The notes under the pieces are model-generated. The model was given only the letters and a program-made list of their open reading frames with translations, did no database searches and had not been told where the DNA came from. From contig NC_080056.1 in NCBI RefSeq assembly GCF_026212465.1, positions 19,687,227 to 19,751,226 of the forward strand: DNA of 64,000 bases. The letters are read 5' to 3'. How positions within the stretch are numbered: position 1 is the stretch's first letter; every line of letters starts with the position of its first letter. The stretch is from Amaranthus tricolor (lineage: Eukaryota > Streptophyta > Magnoliopsida > Caryophyllales > Amaranthaceae). Position numbers and translations under genes: made by a program. Positions 34,034 through 46,345 of the stretch are shown piece by piece.

Positions 34034-37000
34034 ATGGGCAATACATATTGTGTATTTGGAGGGTGTATAGATCAAGCAAGTGTAGGAGTAATTGAGAGAT
34101 GGGGTAGATTTGAAAAACTGGCTGAACCAGGGCTTCATTTCTTCAATCCTTTTGCTGGTCAATGGCTTGCTGGTGTTCTTTCTACTCGCATCAATTCTCT
34201 TGATGTCAAAATTGAGACCAAAACTAAGGTGATCTTTTTACTATTTTAAAATTTCTTTCCTGAAATTGAATTATGATAATGTAGTTCAGGGTTTTTGTTT
34301 TATATGTGGGTAATTGATTTTAGGTGTGAATTTTGAGTAAGCTTGATGTCGTTTTATTATCCCCTGGGAAAAAAATTCTCCCTTATAAAAATGAGTTTTG
34401 ATGTAGTGTAATTCATGGAATTATTGGTGTTTTCTTTTTTTTTTTTGGTTAATTTTGAATTAAATTGTATGAATTGTGATATCTGGATAAGATTATTTGC
34501 AGGAATTTTTTGACAGAAGTTAGTTTTAAATTTTTTAGTGTTCTTGTTGTTTTGCTGACCATAGAGCATATAATGTGGTTTCATTTACTGTCTTAAAGTT
34601 TTTCGGTTGAGATGTTGTATTGTGACCATAATCCAAAAACAAGGGCGCATCACAATTGTAAAGTGAAATGCAAGGGTTTGAGAGTTTTGTTGAAAAACAA
34701 ATGGACAAACTAAACTTAAAAGCAGAGTACAACACCAAAGAACAAGAACATAAAAGACTAATGAGGTATCTAAAGATATCTCCCCCTCAAACCAAAATTA
34801 CTTTCATTAATATATTATCATACACTAATGACAAGCCTCACACAATGTTTGAGAACACTCTCTCAAAGTAAAGGTTGAACCTTTGATATGCATCTCCCTC
34901 AAATGCACTAATACAAGTAGGATGGACTCTCTTGGTTGAAACCCTAGTTGATTCCAAGTATTAGGCTCTCTATTATTTTCTAATGATGTTCTATGATCCT
35001 TATATATAGTCGTACAACATGTTAAAAGCCCTAGGACAAAAGCCTTGATGCCCGAGTATTTCCCGCAACAAACGGATACTCGACAGATTTTGGGCCAGCA
35101 TCTCGCTTGACCGAGCTTCCTGGCGCTCAACCATGTTAAGCGGTACTGTTAAAAACCCACCGACTTTGATTTTGTTGTTGCCTTGGTCGTGGATTGTTCC
35201 TCTTGAGCCTTGCCTTGATCAAGGCATACCTCAACACTTTCCTTTAGCACTATATTGCCTTCATCAAAGCATGCTGTGATATGACACATGCCATGCAATC
35301 CCTAATGATCACATTATCAAGTGATCCAAAACTTATCCTCCCACACCCTATGCCATTTACATCTTCACTCTCAAGTGTGCAAGCTAGAACATGGCAATGA
35401 GATGATCAAACTCATCACCAATGTCATGAGAATTGGCTCTTGCTTCAACATAAAGGTTTTTTATGAAAAAAGGACCAATATTTCTCCATTGTAAAGATCT
35501 TAAAACATCACATTGTGGGTTGTTTAGATATATATTTCATTTTTACAGCCCAGATTTGGTGTAACAATAACCACAACATTCCCATTATTACATCGTTGTT
35601 GTAACGTGTGGTTCAACAAGCTCGATTGCAATGAATTCAAAAACCTTTACGGTATAGTGGCAATACGGTGATGCGACCTTGTTTTTACGCTATGGTAGTA
35701 ACCGCCTAGGTTGTCTTGTTGACTAAATCCTTCATCTTTGCAACGTTGTTGTACGTTTTTTTTAGATGTCCTATTTATTTTGGTTCATTTATGTATTTAG
35801 TAAATAGTTACACTATCTATATCCTCATCTTATCCGCAAACTCATATTCTCTTTTTATCTTATCCAAAAATCTCTTTCACCCATTTATTTTTGTCTTTTT
35901 CTCCCGTTTTTTCAACTCAATTTTAGTAAATACATAAAGTAAGTACATATTGGTGTAACAAAATGACAAGGAGAGAGGATCGTATTTTTTCATTGGTTGT
36001 GAGTCTACTTATAAGATTTAGTTTTTCTTTGGTATCATTCACTTAATGAGCATCCTTGAATTGCAAAGGTGCTTATAATGATAAATATGCGTTGATCATG
36101 TTATCATGAAACTTTAACTTCATGGTGAGGAGTAAAGAAACTGAAGGCCACCTTAAAATGTTATGGTAAACCCGTAATTAATTGTGAATGTGTAGGCTTT
36201 ATTGGGAATTATCTAAACTCTTCTATTATTGAAGAAAACGATGGATTTGATTAATAAGTGGACTCTACGATAGTAAAGGATAACAAATTTTTGAGTCTTT
36301 AGTTTCCTAATATGAGCTAAAAGCTCTACCAAACACATTATTTGAACAAATTTTTCTCCCTCTAACCTCCTTTATATAAGCGAACTACTATTTCCATGTC
36401 CCCTTTTTACTTTATCTCTTCTATAAGATGCGTTCTAACTGAATTACAAGATGAATCCTATTGTATTGTTGTCTTAGCCAATACATTATAGAATTTTTGC
36501 TTCTTGGACCATTATTTCTCAACATTGATATGCATAAAACTATATAAAGAAAGGCTTGGTAATGTTAACCCAGAAAGAGTATAAATTTTTCATCATAACA
36601 TCTATGATTAAAGAAATTATTGGGAAATCTTGGCAAGGTTTGGCTGTTGAATGGTTGGTATTATTGTTGAGAAGGGAATACTTACTTGAGGAAATGGATA
36701 AATTCACCTAGATTGACTACTTTTGGGTGCATAATTGCTGGAAAATTTTAAAGATCTTGCGTGGCCTTAAATTCATGTAAGCAATGGTATCATTCTCTTT
36801 ATTAACTTAGACATTGGCAAAGTATTGAAATATGTGTTAAATTTTGTTTTGAAATAACATATATAAAGATTACAATAATGTTGTAAATAGCATCAAACAC
36901 CAAATGGTATTCTTGATTTTATTCTTCTTGATCACGAACAATTCGCAGAAATTTTGTAGTTTAGGCAGACTTTCTTAATACTAGGTCGAAGAATTATATA

Positions 37001-40000
37001 AACTTTCCTAAAATAAATATCATCGCTTTAGGATCTATTAAGATTGAAATTTATTTCATATACAAATACCCACGCTATAATTACAAAGCACTTCTATTCT
37101 TAAAAATGAACAATATTAACAGAAATTATAACATTAAAGGATTAGCTAGTTCTTTTTGTATGCTTGTGCATAAGAGAAGAATTATGATTTTCATCATCGT
37201 GCAAAGCTGTCCATTTTTCTCTATTTACTGTGTATATCCCTTTAATATATCACAAAACGTCAAAAGTTCAAAGACATGCATTGCGTACATGCATTATTCC
37301 ATCATCAAAATGACACATCTCAATACGGAATACCCATCTATGAGCGGGCTCGATCTAGGCCGAGGCTATGAGATTTGGAAGTCACTAAATTTCAGCCCCT
37401 GTAATCTGCTCAAAAGACTCAAAATTTTCAACCCCAGCTAAATTTATTGAGGACATGACTTTTGCGCAAGTTGTAAAGTTTGTTTTCCTTGTCCGTTTTG
37501 ATCTAGCACTAGCACACGTTTCTTATCATTGTAATTATAATTATGATATTTAGGACATTAGGACCTTATTCTAATACTCTAAATCATCCAACAATCTGAA
37601 GAAATGATATGTTGTATCGATAATTGCTTTCCACTAGTACCTATATCTGGATTTATTGGTTCTTCTATGTTGGATGTTTTGTTTTAGAGATTCATCTGAA
37701 AACACTTGAGTTGCTTGATGTGTTTATGTGTCCAACTGTTCATATATGGAATAATGAAATGCATCTGACCGGAGCTCCATTGTGTAGTACTGAATCTTTA
37801 TATTGCATGTCTAATGGTACCATTTTACAGGATAATGTCTTTGTACAAATGTTATGCTCCATTCAATACCGTGTAGTCAGACAAAACGCTGATGATGCCT
37901 TTTATGAACTGCAAAATCCTAGAGAACAGATTCAGGCTTATGTTTTTGATGGTAATCTTTTGAAAACACTTTTTGGCTTTTGCTTACTTCATGTACAAGA
38001 GTCACTTCATATTTCTATTTGTTATGATTGTTCTTTCCTCCCCTCATGGGTCAGCTGAAGTGTTTCACACGCACATCTTTGGAATTCACATGCTAATGTT
38101 TTTCTTTGCTCTGTAAAAATAATTTTCTAGTCGTGCGTGCTCTTGTCCCGAGGATGAATTTGGATGAGCTTTTTGAACAAAAAGGAGAGGTTGCTAAACA
38201 TGTATTGGAGGAACTCGCAAAGGTAATTGTTTCAAATTTATTTTCCTCAAAGTGTTTTAAAGTTTGGTTGCTGTTGGTTTCGTCAAAGTGCTTGAGTAGA
38301 GTTTGTTGTTAATTTAGTTGAGTTTCCTTTTGAAACACGTGCAGAAGATTCAGCTTCTACACCATTGGAATGATCCATTTTTTTTCTTATTTTTATATAT
38401 TTAATAATTTAATTACGTTAACTTACAGAATGGACCCAATTTAAAGCTGTTTTTAAGTGTCATGTTGAGTAGGAGTTTTCTATTCATCAAAGATGAATAA
38501 GTTGGTTTCTAGTATCTCACAATCATCTTTAAATATTTCCAAAGTAAAGAAGTGATAGTTAATATTGTTTCCATTATCATAATTAAAAACCTTAAGGTGT
38601 TGCTTTTTGAAGTCTTTTGAGCCAACTAACCAAGATATATCAACAAAGTAATTGTGCTAGATAACTTAAAATCGGAAGAATAAAAGATTGCTTAACCATG
38701 AATGCCCATATAGAGGGTTTGGCCAGGGAAAGGTCAAATTTTCAATGCTTTCTCATCGTGATTGTAGCTCCTCCAATGCTAGTTAAAGGTGAAATTATCA
38801 AGATCGTGCTGGATCCCTATCGTATTTTTTAGACCCTAAGGATCCGGGTCCAATAGAAAACTCAAGCATCTAGGTCCGGGTTCGAGTTTGGATTTCGAAA
38901 ATTTAAGGGTCCAAATTGGGGTCTATAGTTAAGATCTTCACGTAAGAAAATTTCTTTAAGGTTCTGTGTCCAATTTTTTAGACCCTTAAGATTAGTGTTC
39001 TGGTTCAACCAAGAAGTTGAAGCAAACGAAGTAGATTAATTCTAATGCAAAATTTTCGAGCAGATATACTATTATTGCTCTAAACTAAGTAATGAGATTT
39101 CATCCGCTAAATTGTTTTTAAGATATGTTTCTCCTTTGAGAACCAGTTAGCTCCGCTGAGTTTATGTCCAATAATATTTTTCCATCACTATTACTCTCAC
39201 ATTTTCACAACTTAAAAAGGTCTAATATGTTGAGTTTAGTCTTTACTCCCAATAGGCTCAGCTTAATTCAGTCATAGTAGGCTCAGTTCTTCTAAGTTCT
39301 TGTTATGAATCAGGAAAAGCAGTCCTAAATCAAGGCTGTTTTGTAGCTTCTCAATGATCGCTTCTTGGGCACAGCTGGCTCCTACATGTTTTCTGTCATC
39401 TCTAGATATATTTGACTAACCTATACAAAATCTATGCCTTAATTCAGGCAGAAGAAGAATGTATGGTTATGTACCATTAATGCTTATTTTATACTTTAAG
39501 TTTTCTTGTTCTCATGGACCAATCTTGAATTGTCTCGCGAAATCGTTGTAGGTACATCCCTCTTGAACTCTGACACTCATAAAACCTGACCTCTACTAGT
39601 GATGCGTTTTAGGTGAAATACAAGCATAATAATTTCCACTCCTTTTGTTCACAATTCACATGATCTGAATGTGCATTCATACTTTTTAGCACTAAACTTG
39701 TGTGACCAATATTTTTGTTTTTCCATGAGATCTGAACCGAAGTCTTCATTGTGATTGTTACCTGAACAAGTTTTGAACTTGTTCTTTCTTCGGTATTCCT
39801 TGAATATTATCATGAATGAGTGCTTAGTAATTCACTATTTTTTTAATCTGAAATGCTTGATGTCAAGAACTGTGGGGATTTGCATTCCGAGGTTGAGTGT
39901 GTTTGAAACTTTGAACTTTTTTAATGATCAACTGTGAAATAATGAACAGGTTATGGGAGAATATGGATACAGTATAGAGCACATTTTAATGGTTGATATT

Positions 40001-40510
40001 ATACCTGATCCAGCAGTTCGCAAAGCTATGAATGAGATAAATGCAGGTCCTGATCTACTTCTATTCCAATCTATGGTATTCTTTGCATGACTTAGATCTA
40101 CTCCGTAAACGAAACTCTGTTATTTACCTTGATGTACAGCTCAAAGGCTTCAGCTTGCTAGTGTTTATAAAGGTGAAGCTGAGAAGATTCTGCAAGTGAA
40201 AAAGGCGGAGGCCGAAGCAGAATCCAAGTATCTGGGTGGGGTCGGAGTGGCAAGGCAAAGACAGGCAATCACAGACGGCCTAAGAGAGAATATACTGAAC
40301 TTTTCGAACAAGGTTGAAGGAACATCCGCTAAAGAAGTCATGGATCTTATTATGGTAACTCAATACTTCGACACTATTAGGGACCTCGGTAATCAATCAA
40401 AGAACACCACTGTTTTCATACCCCATGGTCCTGGTCATGTACGAGACATCACTGAGCAGTTACGAAATGGGCTTATGGAAGCTGCAAGTGCTAATTTAGA
40501 AGCTAATTAA
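34034..40510 (+). CDS. HIR: Hypersensitive-induced response (HIR) protein, SPFH/band-7 family
   Basis: Five exons join in phase: 34034-34228, 37831-37951, 38131-38222, 39950-40046 and 40140-40510, giving 291 aa, the usual HIR length. All introns are GT-AG. The protein starts MGNTYC: Gly2 is a classic N-myristoylation site and Cys6 a possible palmitoylation site, suiting the plasma-membrane inner face. The SPFH core covers about residues 6-190 ([61 protein letters not shown]); a helical coiled region follows ([21 protein letters not shown]), then [11 protein letters not shown] and [10 protein letters not shown]. It most resembles the Arabidopsis At5g51570-type member, which also starts MGNTYC. 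Family knowledge: HIR proteins form oligomers in membrane microdomains and promote hypersensitive cell death and immunity, partly through association with NLR receptors. No stop, shift or missing block is seen, so it should be functional. Confidence 0.95.
34229..37830 (+). other. HIR intron 1 (3.6 kb)
   Basis: The intron starts GTGATCTT and ends CCATTTTACAG. It is unusually long next to the other HIR introns (179, 1727 and 93 bp). Parts at 34620-35460 look like inserted repeat (different composition, CTCTCAAG- and CTTGATCAAGG-rich) but I could not find paired ends. No coding sequence recognised. Intron 3 (38223-39949) likewise holds no gene. Confidence 0.85.
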
Positions 40511-40937
40511 TTAATTAATTGCTTTGTTTGCTGGTGATTTAACACTCTGAATGGTGTTACTTTTACGTATTACAATAATCTTTGTTATTATGGTAAAAGA
40601 GTAGACGTATATAATTAATGTGTGGGAATGGCTGTATATAAGCATATTGGATATTTATGATGAAAGTTTCAGTTTTTTATGATTGAACGAACTCCTTGCT
40701 GCTTAGGTCTACCAATATAATTACAGCATTACTGTATTGTCAATCGAAGTTCAATAATGAATTCAAGCCAATTTTTATAACTTAAACTGTTGTAAGAGCT
40801 GATCAAAGTACTTTGTAAAAGGCAATCTCTCGATAAAACGCCCTCAAAATTAAAAGTTTATATGCAAATAATTTGTATTTTTGGTCTATTTAGCCCATGT
40901 ATGAAATGCGTTTTTACGGTGACGAGACCGTCTCAGA
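40511..40937 (+). other. HIR 3' flank
   Basis: The AT-rich 3' UTR and downstream sequence follow the stop. No perfect AATAAA lies within the first 200 bp; AATAAT-like signals near 40573 and 40755 are candidates. It ends at the 8-bp target duplication of the next element. Confidence 0.5.
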
Positions 40938-41399
40938 TAAGAATGTAGGGATGGCAATGGGTCGGACTCAGCTCGGATTATACATACTCCGACTTTGCTC
41001 CGGATAATAGTCGGACTTTTTTTTTCATTTCACCTCCAGTCGGAGTCGGATTATGCATACTCCAAGTTTGCCCGACTCAGACTTTCGGACTCCAACGGAG
41101 TCGGATTATTATCAAACTTTATCGTTGAAATATTGTACTAATGATTTTAAAGCATACAAAATTAACAAAATGTATTTTTCAACTACAATTTAATAAAAAA
41201 ATATGTACTTTGAATTCAAGTTTAACAAGAGAAATAGTCCTACTACTACAATTTAGCAAAATTTTCTCGCATTTTTATTTGGCGTATTTTATTTCTCTTA
41301 ATCTGATTTTTCGTATTCTGATTGATTAATCTAAATAAAAATACAAAGTGGTTTTTCAAATCGAAAATTATAATTAGTATGAGAGAGAGCTTGAATAAG

Positions 41400-42294
41400 T
41401 GAACCATGTGTGCATAGTTCAGAGTTAAAGACATTCCATGACCAAGTCCAAAACCAAGAAAAAGACCAAACAGATGAACCAGGAGAGCAACCAGGTGAAA
41501 TGAACTCAACAGCAGCAGCAAATTCTCAAAACGCCAAAGAACCGCAGCAGATAGGAAAACCGCAGCAAATAAAGAACCATCTGCCAGCCAGCCTACCTTG
41601 CAACATCGCCACAGCCATAATCAGATGAACTAGGAACTGAGTAACCAAGGGAACATCACCTCTGTACATGGACCAAGCCACCAAGGCCCAAGGACCATGT
41701 TGATAGTGCACAGAGCCCACCGAGGACCTAGCACAAGGAGGCCCAGTCAGCTGATCAGAATACCTGTGCATAGCTTTAGTTTCTATTTTTGTTTAAAGCA
41801 TGTAATGTATGGCACGTGATGTAATATTGAAGGTAGTTAGAAACTAGCCATTATGAGCCTAGAAACCTATATATAAGATGCTCCTCATTGTACATAAGGG
41901 GGGAGGACAGATTTCATTTGATATTCAGATTTCTCATTTTCACAAAATATTCTAAGTGTCGAAATCCTTTCTTTTCTGTCTCCTTGTGTGTTCGTTTGAT
42001 TGTTCATCAACCATTGCAAGAAAGTGTGGAGTACTTTCTGATTTTTTAGATTGAGGAACAATTTAGGGTGTAGTACTTCATATTCCTTGAGTGAAACTCG
42101 GAGGGAAGAGCATGGAGTCATCCCAAGTGGTGAGTGAAGCCATTAAGAGAAAACTGAGGGCCTGAGAACCAAACATTGGTTTCTTGAATTGATTAGTGAT
42201 CACATTGTGTGATTGTGAGTTATTCAACATTATTACCATTGAGAAGGCTGAATCTGTGCAAGACAAGCAGTATAAGGGACCCCATCTTGGTGCA
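41400..42294 (+). repeat. Nested gypsy 5' LTR
   Basis: It contains a TATA-type CTATATATAAG near 41870 and a GGGACCCCATCTTGGTGCA end. It is similar along its whole length to 52192-53103, with small indels near 41450. Confidence 0.9.
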
Positions 42295-42971
42295 AATTGG
42301 TATCAGAGCGTAAGTAACGAGAAGGCACAAGACACCATTGTCAAACATTCAATTACATTTTGTACAGGAAATCAGAGAAGACTGAGAATTTCAATCCTAC
42401 GCATAAATCTGGTAAAAATCATTCCAATTCTTTATTTAGATTACATGCAATTGTTAATCTAAATACAGGTAGTATAAATTTAATCAATTCAATAGTTATT
42501 AGAGTATAATACTATCTCTGATTGAAATAGATGATGCAATACAAAAACTGAAAAATCGTTTTCTGAAGTTTGTTTTCTCTAGTTTAAATTTCTGTGGCTA
42601 TTTGATTTTTATTTATTTTTCTATTGTTTTCCACATTTAAATTGTATCTCATTACATCATATTCATTAGAAGTAATAACCATTAACATCATAAAATAAAA
42701 AATCGGAAAATACAATGCAATTTCAATTTTATTGTTTCAAGTCTTGATTGCTGTGATTGTTTGGTATTTTCAATAATTATGTTTCTGCTTCATTGTGCAT
42801 TATTACATTTCATTCATACAATAAATCTTGAAGTAAAAATCAACAATCTTGGTATCATTCAATATTGTTCTATATTTTCATTGCTTGCTGTCAGAAACAT
42901 CAGCATCTTCATCTTTGTGATTGTTTTGTTTAACATTTGTGTGTTGGTTTTAGCTGTTGAGACATAGAACC

Positions 42972-44640
42972 ATGGATGCTAGAATAGATACCTTAGAAGA
43001 GACTCTACACAAGATAACCCAACTTCTGGCCCAGGTTGGATTAGGAAACTTAGAAAAACCACCCATTGCCAACACTGATGACCAAAAGGATAGAACAGCC
43101 AATCCAACAAACCTGAGACCTACATTGAATGGGAAGCTAGCCTGGATAGGTATTTTGAGTACAAAAACACCACACCTGAGAGGTACAAGTTAGCCAAGAT
43201 CAAATTAACCAAGTTAGCAGTTGTGTGGCTGAAGGGTATTCAAAAGCAAAGGATAAGGGAAGATAGGGCTAGAATTGATACTGGGGATAAGCTGAAGAAA
43301 CATTTGAGAAGGAAGTATGTGCCTAAAAATTACAAACACCAACTGTATGCACAGTGGAGCACCTTGAACCAAGGGAGCAGGAGTGTTAGTGAGTACATAC
43401 AAGAGTAGGAGAAGTTGTCTTTCCTATGTGAGATCAATGAGACAGATGATATGAAGATAGCTAAGTTCATGGCTGGATTGAGGGAATAAGGAAGAAACTC
43501 ATGTTAGTGCCTAACCTTGACCTACAGCTGGCATGTAACATGGCTACCAATATTGAGCAGACTCTCACAAAAAAAAGGTGACCAACAACAACTACAATAG
43601 GACACCTCGAAGCTTTCCACCCAAGAACAACAATAGTCCACCCAGCCTACTTAAGAGGGATAGTCAGACCCCTGGAACCTCAGGCAAGGCAGCAGTGCCT
43701 CTAAAGAAAATAGTGTGCTTTAAATGCCATGGACATGGGCATTATAGGGATGCTTGTCCTAATATTAGGGCCTTCAATGCACAAGAGTGGATGTATATCA
43801 GGGAGGATACTAAACTTAAGGTCATGCTTGTAGCTAAAAATGGGGGAGAGGAAGAGGGTTGGCCTTTAGTACCCAGTGATGAACCTGATGGATCTTATAA
43901 GGTGACTGGATCAGGGAGGTTAGTGAGATATAAGCATAGCATAGAGGATAGTGAGTCTGAAGAGCAAAGGGAGAGGGTTTTACTTGAGGATGAGCAATAT
44001 AATTTGATAATCAAGAGAATCCTACATACCACACTTGAGGAAAAAGAGACCAGCCAAAGAGAGAACATATTCCAAACCAAGTGCAGGGTGAAAAAAAGGT
44101 GTGCAACCTGATCATTGATGGGGGAGTGAGTCCAATCGTGTGAGTTTAGACCTGGTTACTGAGTTGAATCTGAAAACTAAACCTCACCCACACCCATACA
44201 AGCTTAAGTGGTTGGATAGTAAGGCTAGTGGATCGGTGAACAAGCAATGCCTTGCATGGTTTGTCATAGGGTTATACAAAGATAAAGTTCTATGTGATGT
44301 GCTAGAGATGAGTGCTTGTCATGTGCTATTAGGGAGACCTTGGCAGTATGATAGGAAAAGCACCAATGATGGATTCACAAACACCTACACCATTAGACAT
44401 GAGGGTAAGCTGAAAGACTTGATTCCCTTGCCACCTCACAAAGCCATACCACCCCCTATTAGGAAGCCTATTCCCCTGATGAGTAGGAAGGTTTGTGTGA
44501 AGCTCAAGAATAAGGAGGTCATCTATGCTTTATTCACTAAGGAAGTAAACCAAGCAGCAACCATACCCCCTGAGGTTCAACCATTGCTGCACCAATATCA
44601 GGATGTGTTCCTTGAGGATCTTCCCAAGGGTTTACCACTG
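42972..44640 (+). pseudogene. Nested gypsy gag and protease
   Basis: The likely start is the ATG at 42972 (MDARIDTLEETLHKITQLL). Gag fragments in shifting frames include KLAWIGI, LKKHLRRKYVPKNY and QGSRSVSEYIQE (stop at 43406-43408); the knuckle CFKCHGHGHYRDAC is at about 43720. The protease active-site region reads LIIDGGV (near 44110), where the family has Asp-Ser/Thr-Gly, and a stop or shift follows; the downstream part KWLDSKASGSVNKQC and HVLLGRPWQYDRKS is open. It ends at EDLPKGLPL, where the solo LTR inserted. Confidence 0.8.
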
Positions 44641-45940
44641 TAGAAATACTTAGAGATGGGTGAATGACAACAAGAGGGGGGTAAATTGTTGTTTTAATAA
44701 GTTTAAGTACTTTAGCCCTGTTTTTGCGGAATTAAATTGAAGAATTAAAACTTAAACTTAATGCGAAAAAGTAAAAGAGACAACACAATTTTACGTGGAA
44801 ACCTTCTAGGCGTAAATAGAAGGAAAAACCACAACCCCTCGGGATTTCAAAACTCTCCAATATGTTTTCGGCAATTCGTTACAATTACATAAAACAACTT
44901 GCTTCACTCGAAGCTTCTCTTACTAGGCCAACTTCTCTTTCTCTTGCTTCACTCAAAGCTTCTCTCTTAGCTTTACTCAAAGCTATTCTCTTCTTTAGCT
45001 TCACTAGAAGATTTCTAATTCTCCCCTAGACTTACCCAAGTATAGTTACAACAATTCTCTCAAAAACCCTTTACAAAGATAAGTTCTCTAAAGATAAAAT
45101 TAAAGAGTTGCACAAGAAAATATTATAAATTAATTGGCAATTTTTTATAAAACTATTTCTTGTTAATTTTATCAATCTCTCTTATGAATTTTATGGCTCA
45201 TATGCAGCAAAAATTGAGGAACAAACAAGTCCTCTATTTATAGAGTTTATTTAGCTAATAAAAAGGAAATAACTGCCCACTATTTCCTTATCCCTAAAAT
45301 TAAGGAGAATAATATAGATCTTGAATTACAAGGAAAACTCACGGTTAAACACTTGTAATTATTCTCATTAACAAAGGAGAAATATGTGGAAGCTTGATGC
45401 TTAAGCAAAAAGCTACAGTTCCCCTTTTCTAATAATAGACAAGTTAGTTTTTCATTAATTAGATCCAAAATAAAAGCCTATTTTTAAGGAGGAAAGAAAT
45501 ATTCCACTCTTTTAAAAATCACACGGTTATTTTTAGGGTGGTTATAAAATATTTTGCCAATTAACTTAATTATTAAATAATGCAACAAATTAATTTTAAC
45601 TAATACATCAACTAAAAAATCAGAAAATATATCAATCAGAATTTTGCAGTAGACGCAACTTCTTTAGACTCCAGTCTGGGAACAATGTACTGTTTCCATT
45701 TTCCAGTAACGTTAGATCATCAAACTTAGGAACAGTAGACCTCCTGTCTACATTTGACATCCTAAGCGATATACCTTATCTAACTTCATTGGATTCCTTT
45801 GACAAGTACATGTTCATAGACCAAGTCATAAGCACTATCAACGATCTTAATCACGACCGGATATTAACCTGCACACAATCTCTAAAAATACATTTGTTTA
45901 TATAAAGTATAGTCATCATCAAAACCTAAGAGAGCCAACA
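44639..45940. mobile_element. Solo LTR (1.3 kb) inside the gypsy element
   Basis: The segment TGTAGAAATAC...GAGCCAACA interrupts gypsy pol exactly between codons for GLP and the continuation PIRGIEHQIDLVP. Flanks ACCAC (44634-44638) and ACAAC (45941-45945) fit a 5-bp target duplication with one change. It contains TTTTACGTGGAAACC, a motif common in Copia LTRs, and TTCACTCGAAGCTTCT-type direct repeats at 44900-45010. No internal domain is present. Confidence 0.7.
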
Positions 45941-46345
45941 ACAACCTATTAGAGGGATAGAGCACCAAATAGACCTTGTTCCTATAGTAGCTTTGCCAAA
46001 TAAATCAGCCTACAGGACCAATCCCACAGAGACTAAAGAGCTTCAAAGACAGGTTGAGGAGTTGTTGCAAAGAGGGCATGTGAGGGAGAACCTTAGCCCT
46101 TGTGCTGTACCCACACTCTTAGTGCCTAAAAAGGATGGAACCTGTAGGATGTGTATAGGTAGCAGAAGTGTCAATAACATCAAATCAAGTATAGATTCCC
46201 CATCCCAAGGATAGATGATATGCTTGATGAATTGTCAGGTGCCCATTGGTTTAGCAAGGTAGATTTGAGGAGTGGTTATCCCCAAATCAGGATGAAAGAA
46301 GAGGATGAGTGGAAGACAGCCTTCAAGACCAAGTATGGGTGGTAT
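45941..46345 (+). pseudogene. Nested gypsy pol, N-terminal part of reverse transcriptase
   Basis: RGIEHQIDLVP, then YRTNPTETKELQRQVEELLQRGHVRE, PCAVPTLLVPKKDGTCRMCI and (after a small frame loss near 46195) [44 protein letters not shown] sequence; the last part carries the first RT Asp in KVDLRSGY. It is cut at FKTKYGWY by the hAT and resumes at 50058. Confidence 0.85.

Noticed and set aside
34620..35460. A transposon in HIR intron 1
   Set aside because: Composition changes suggest it, but I found no paired ends or target duplication.
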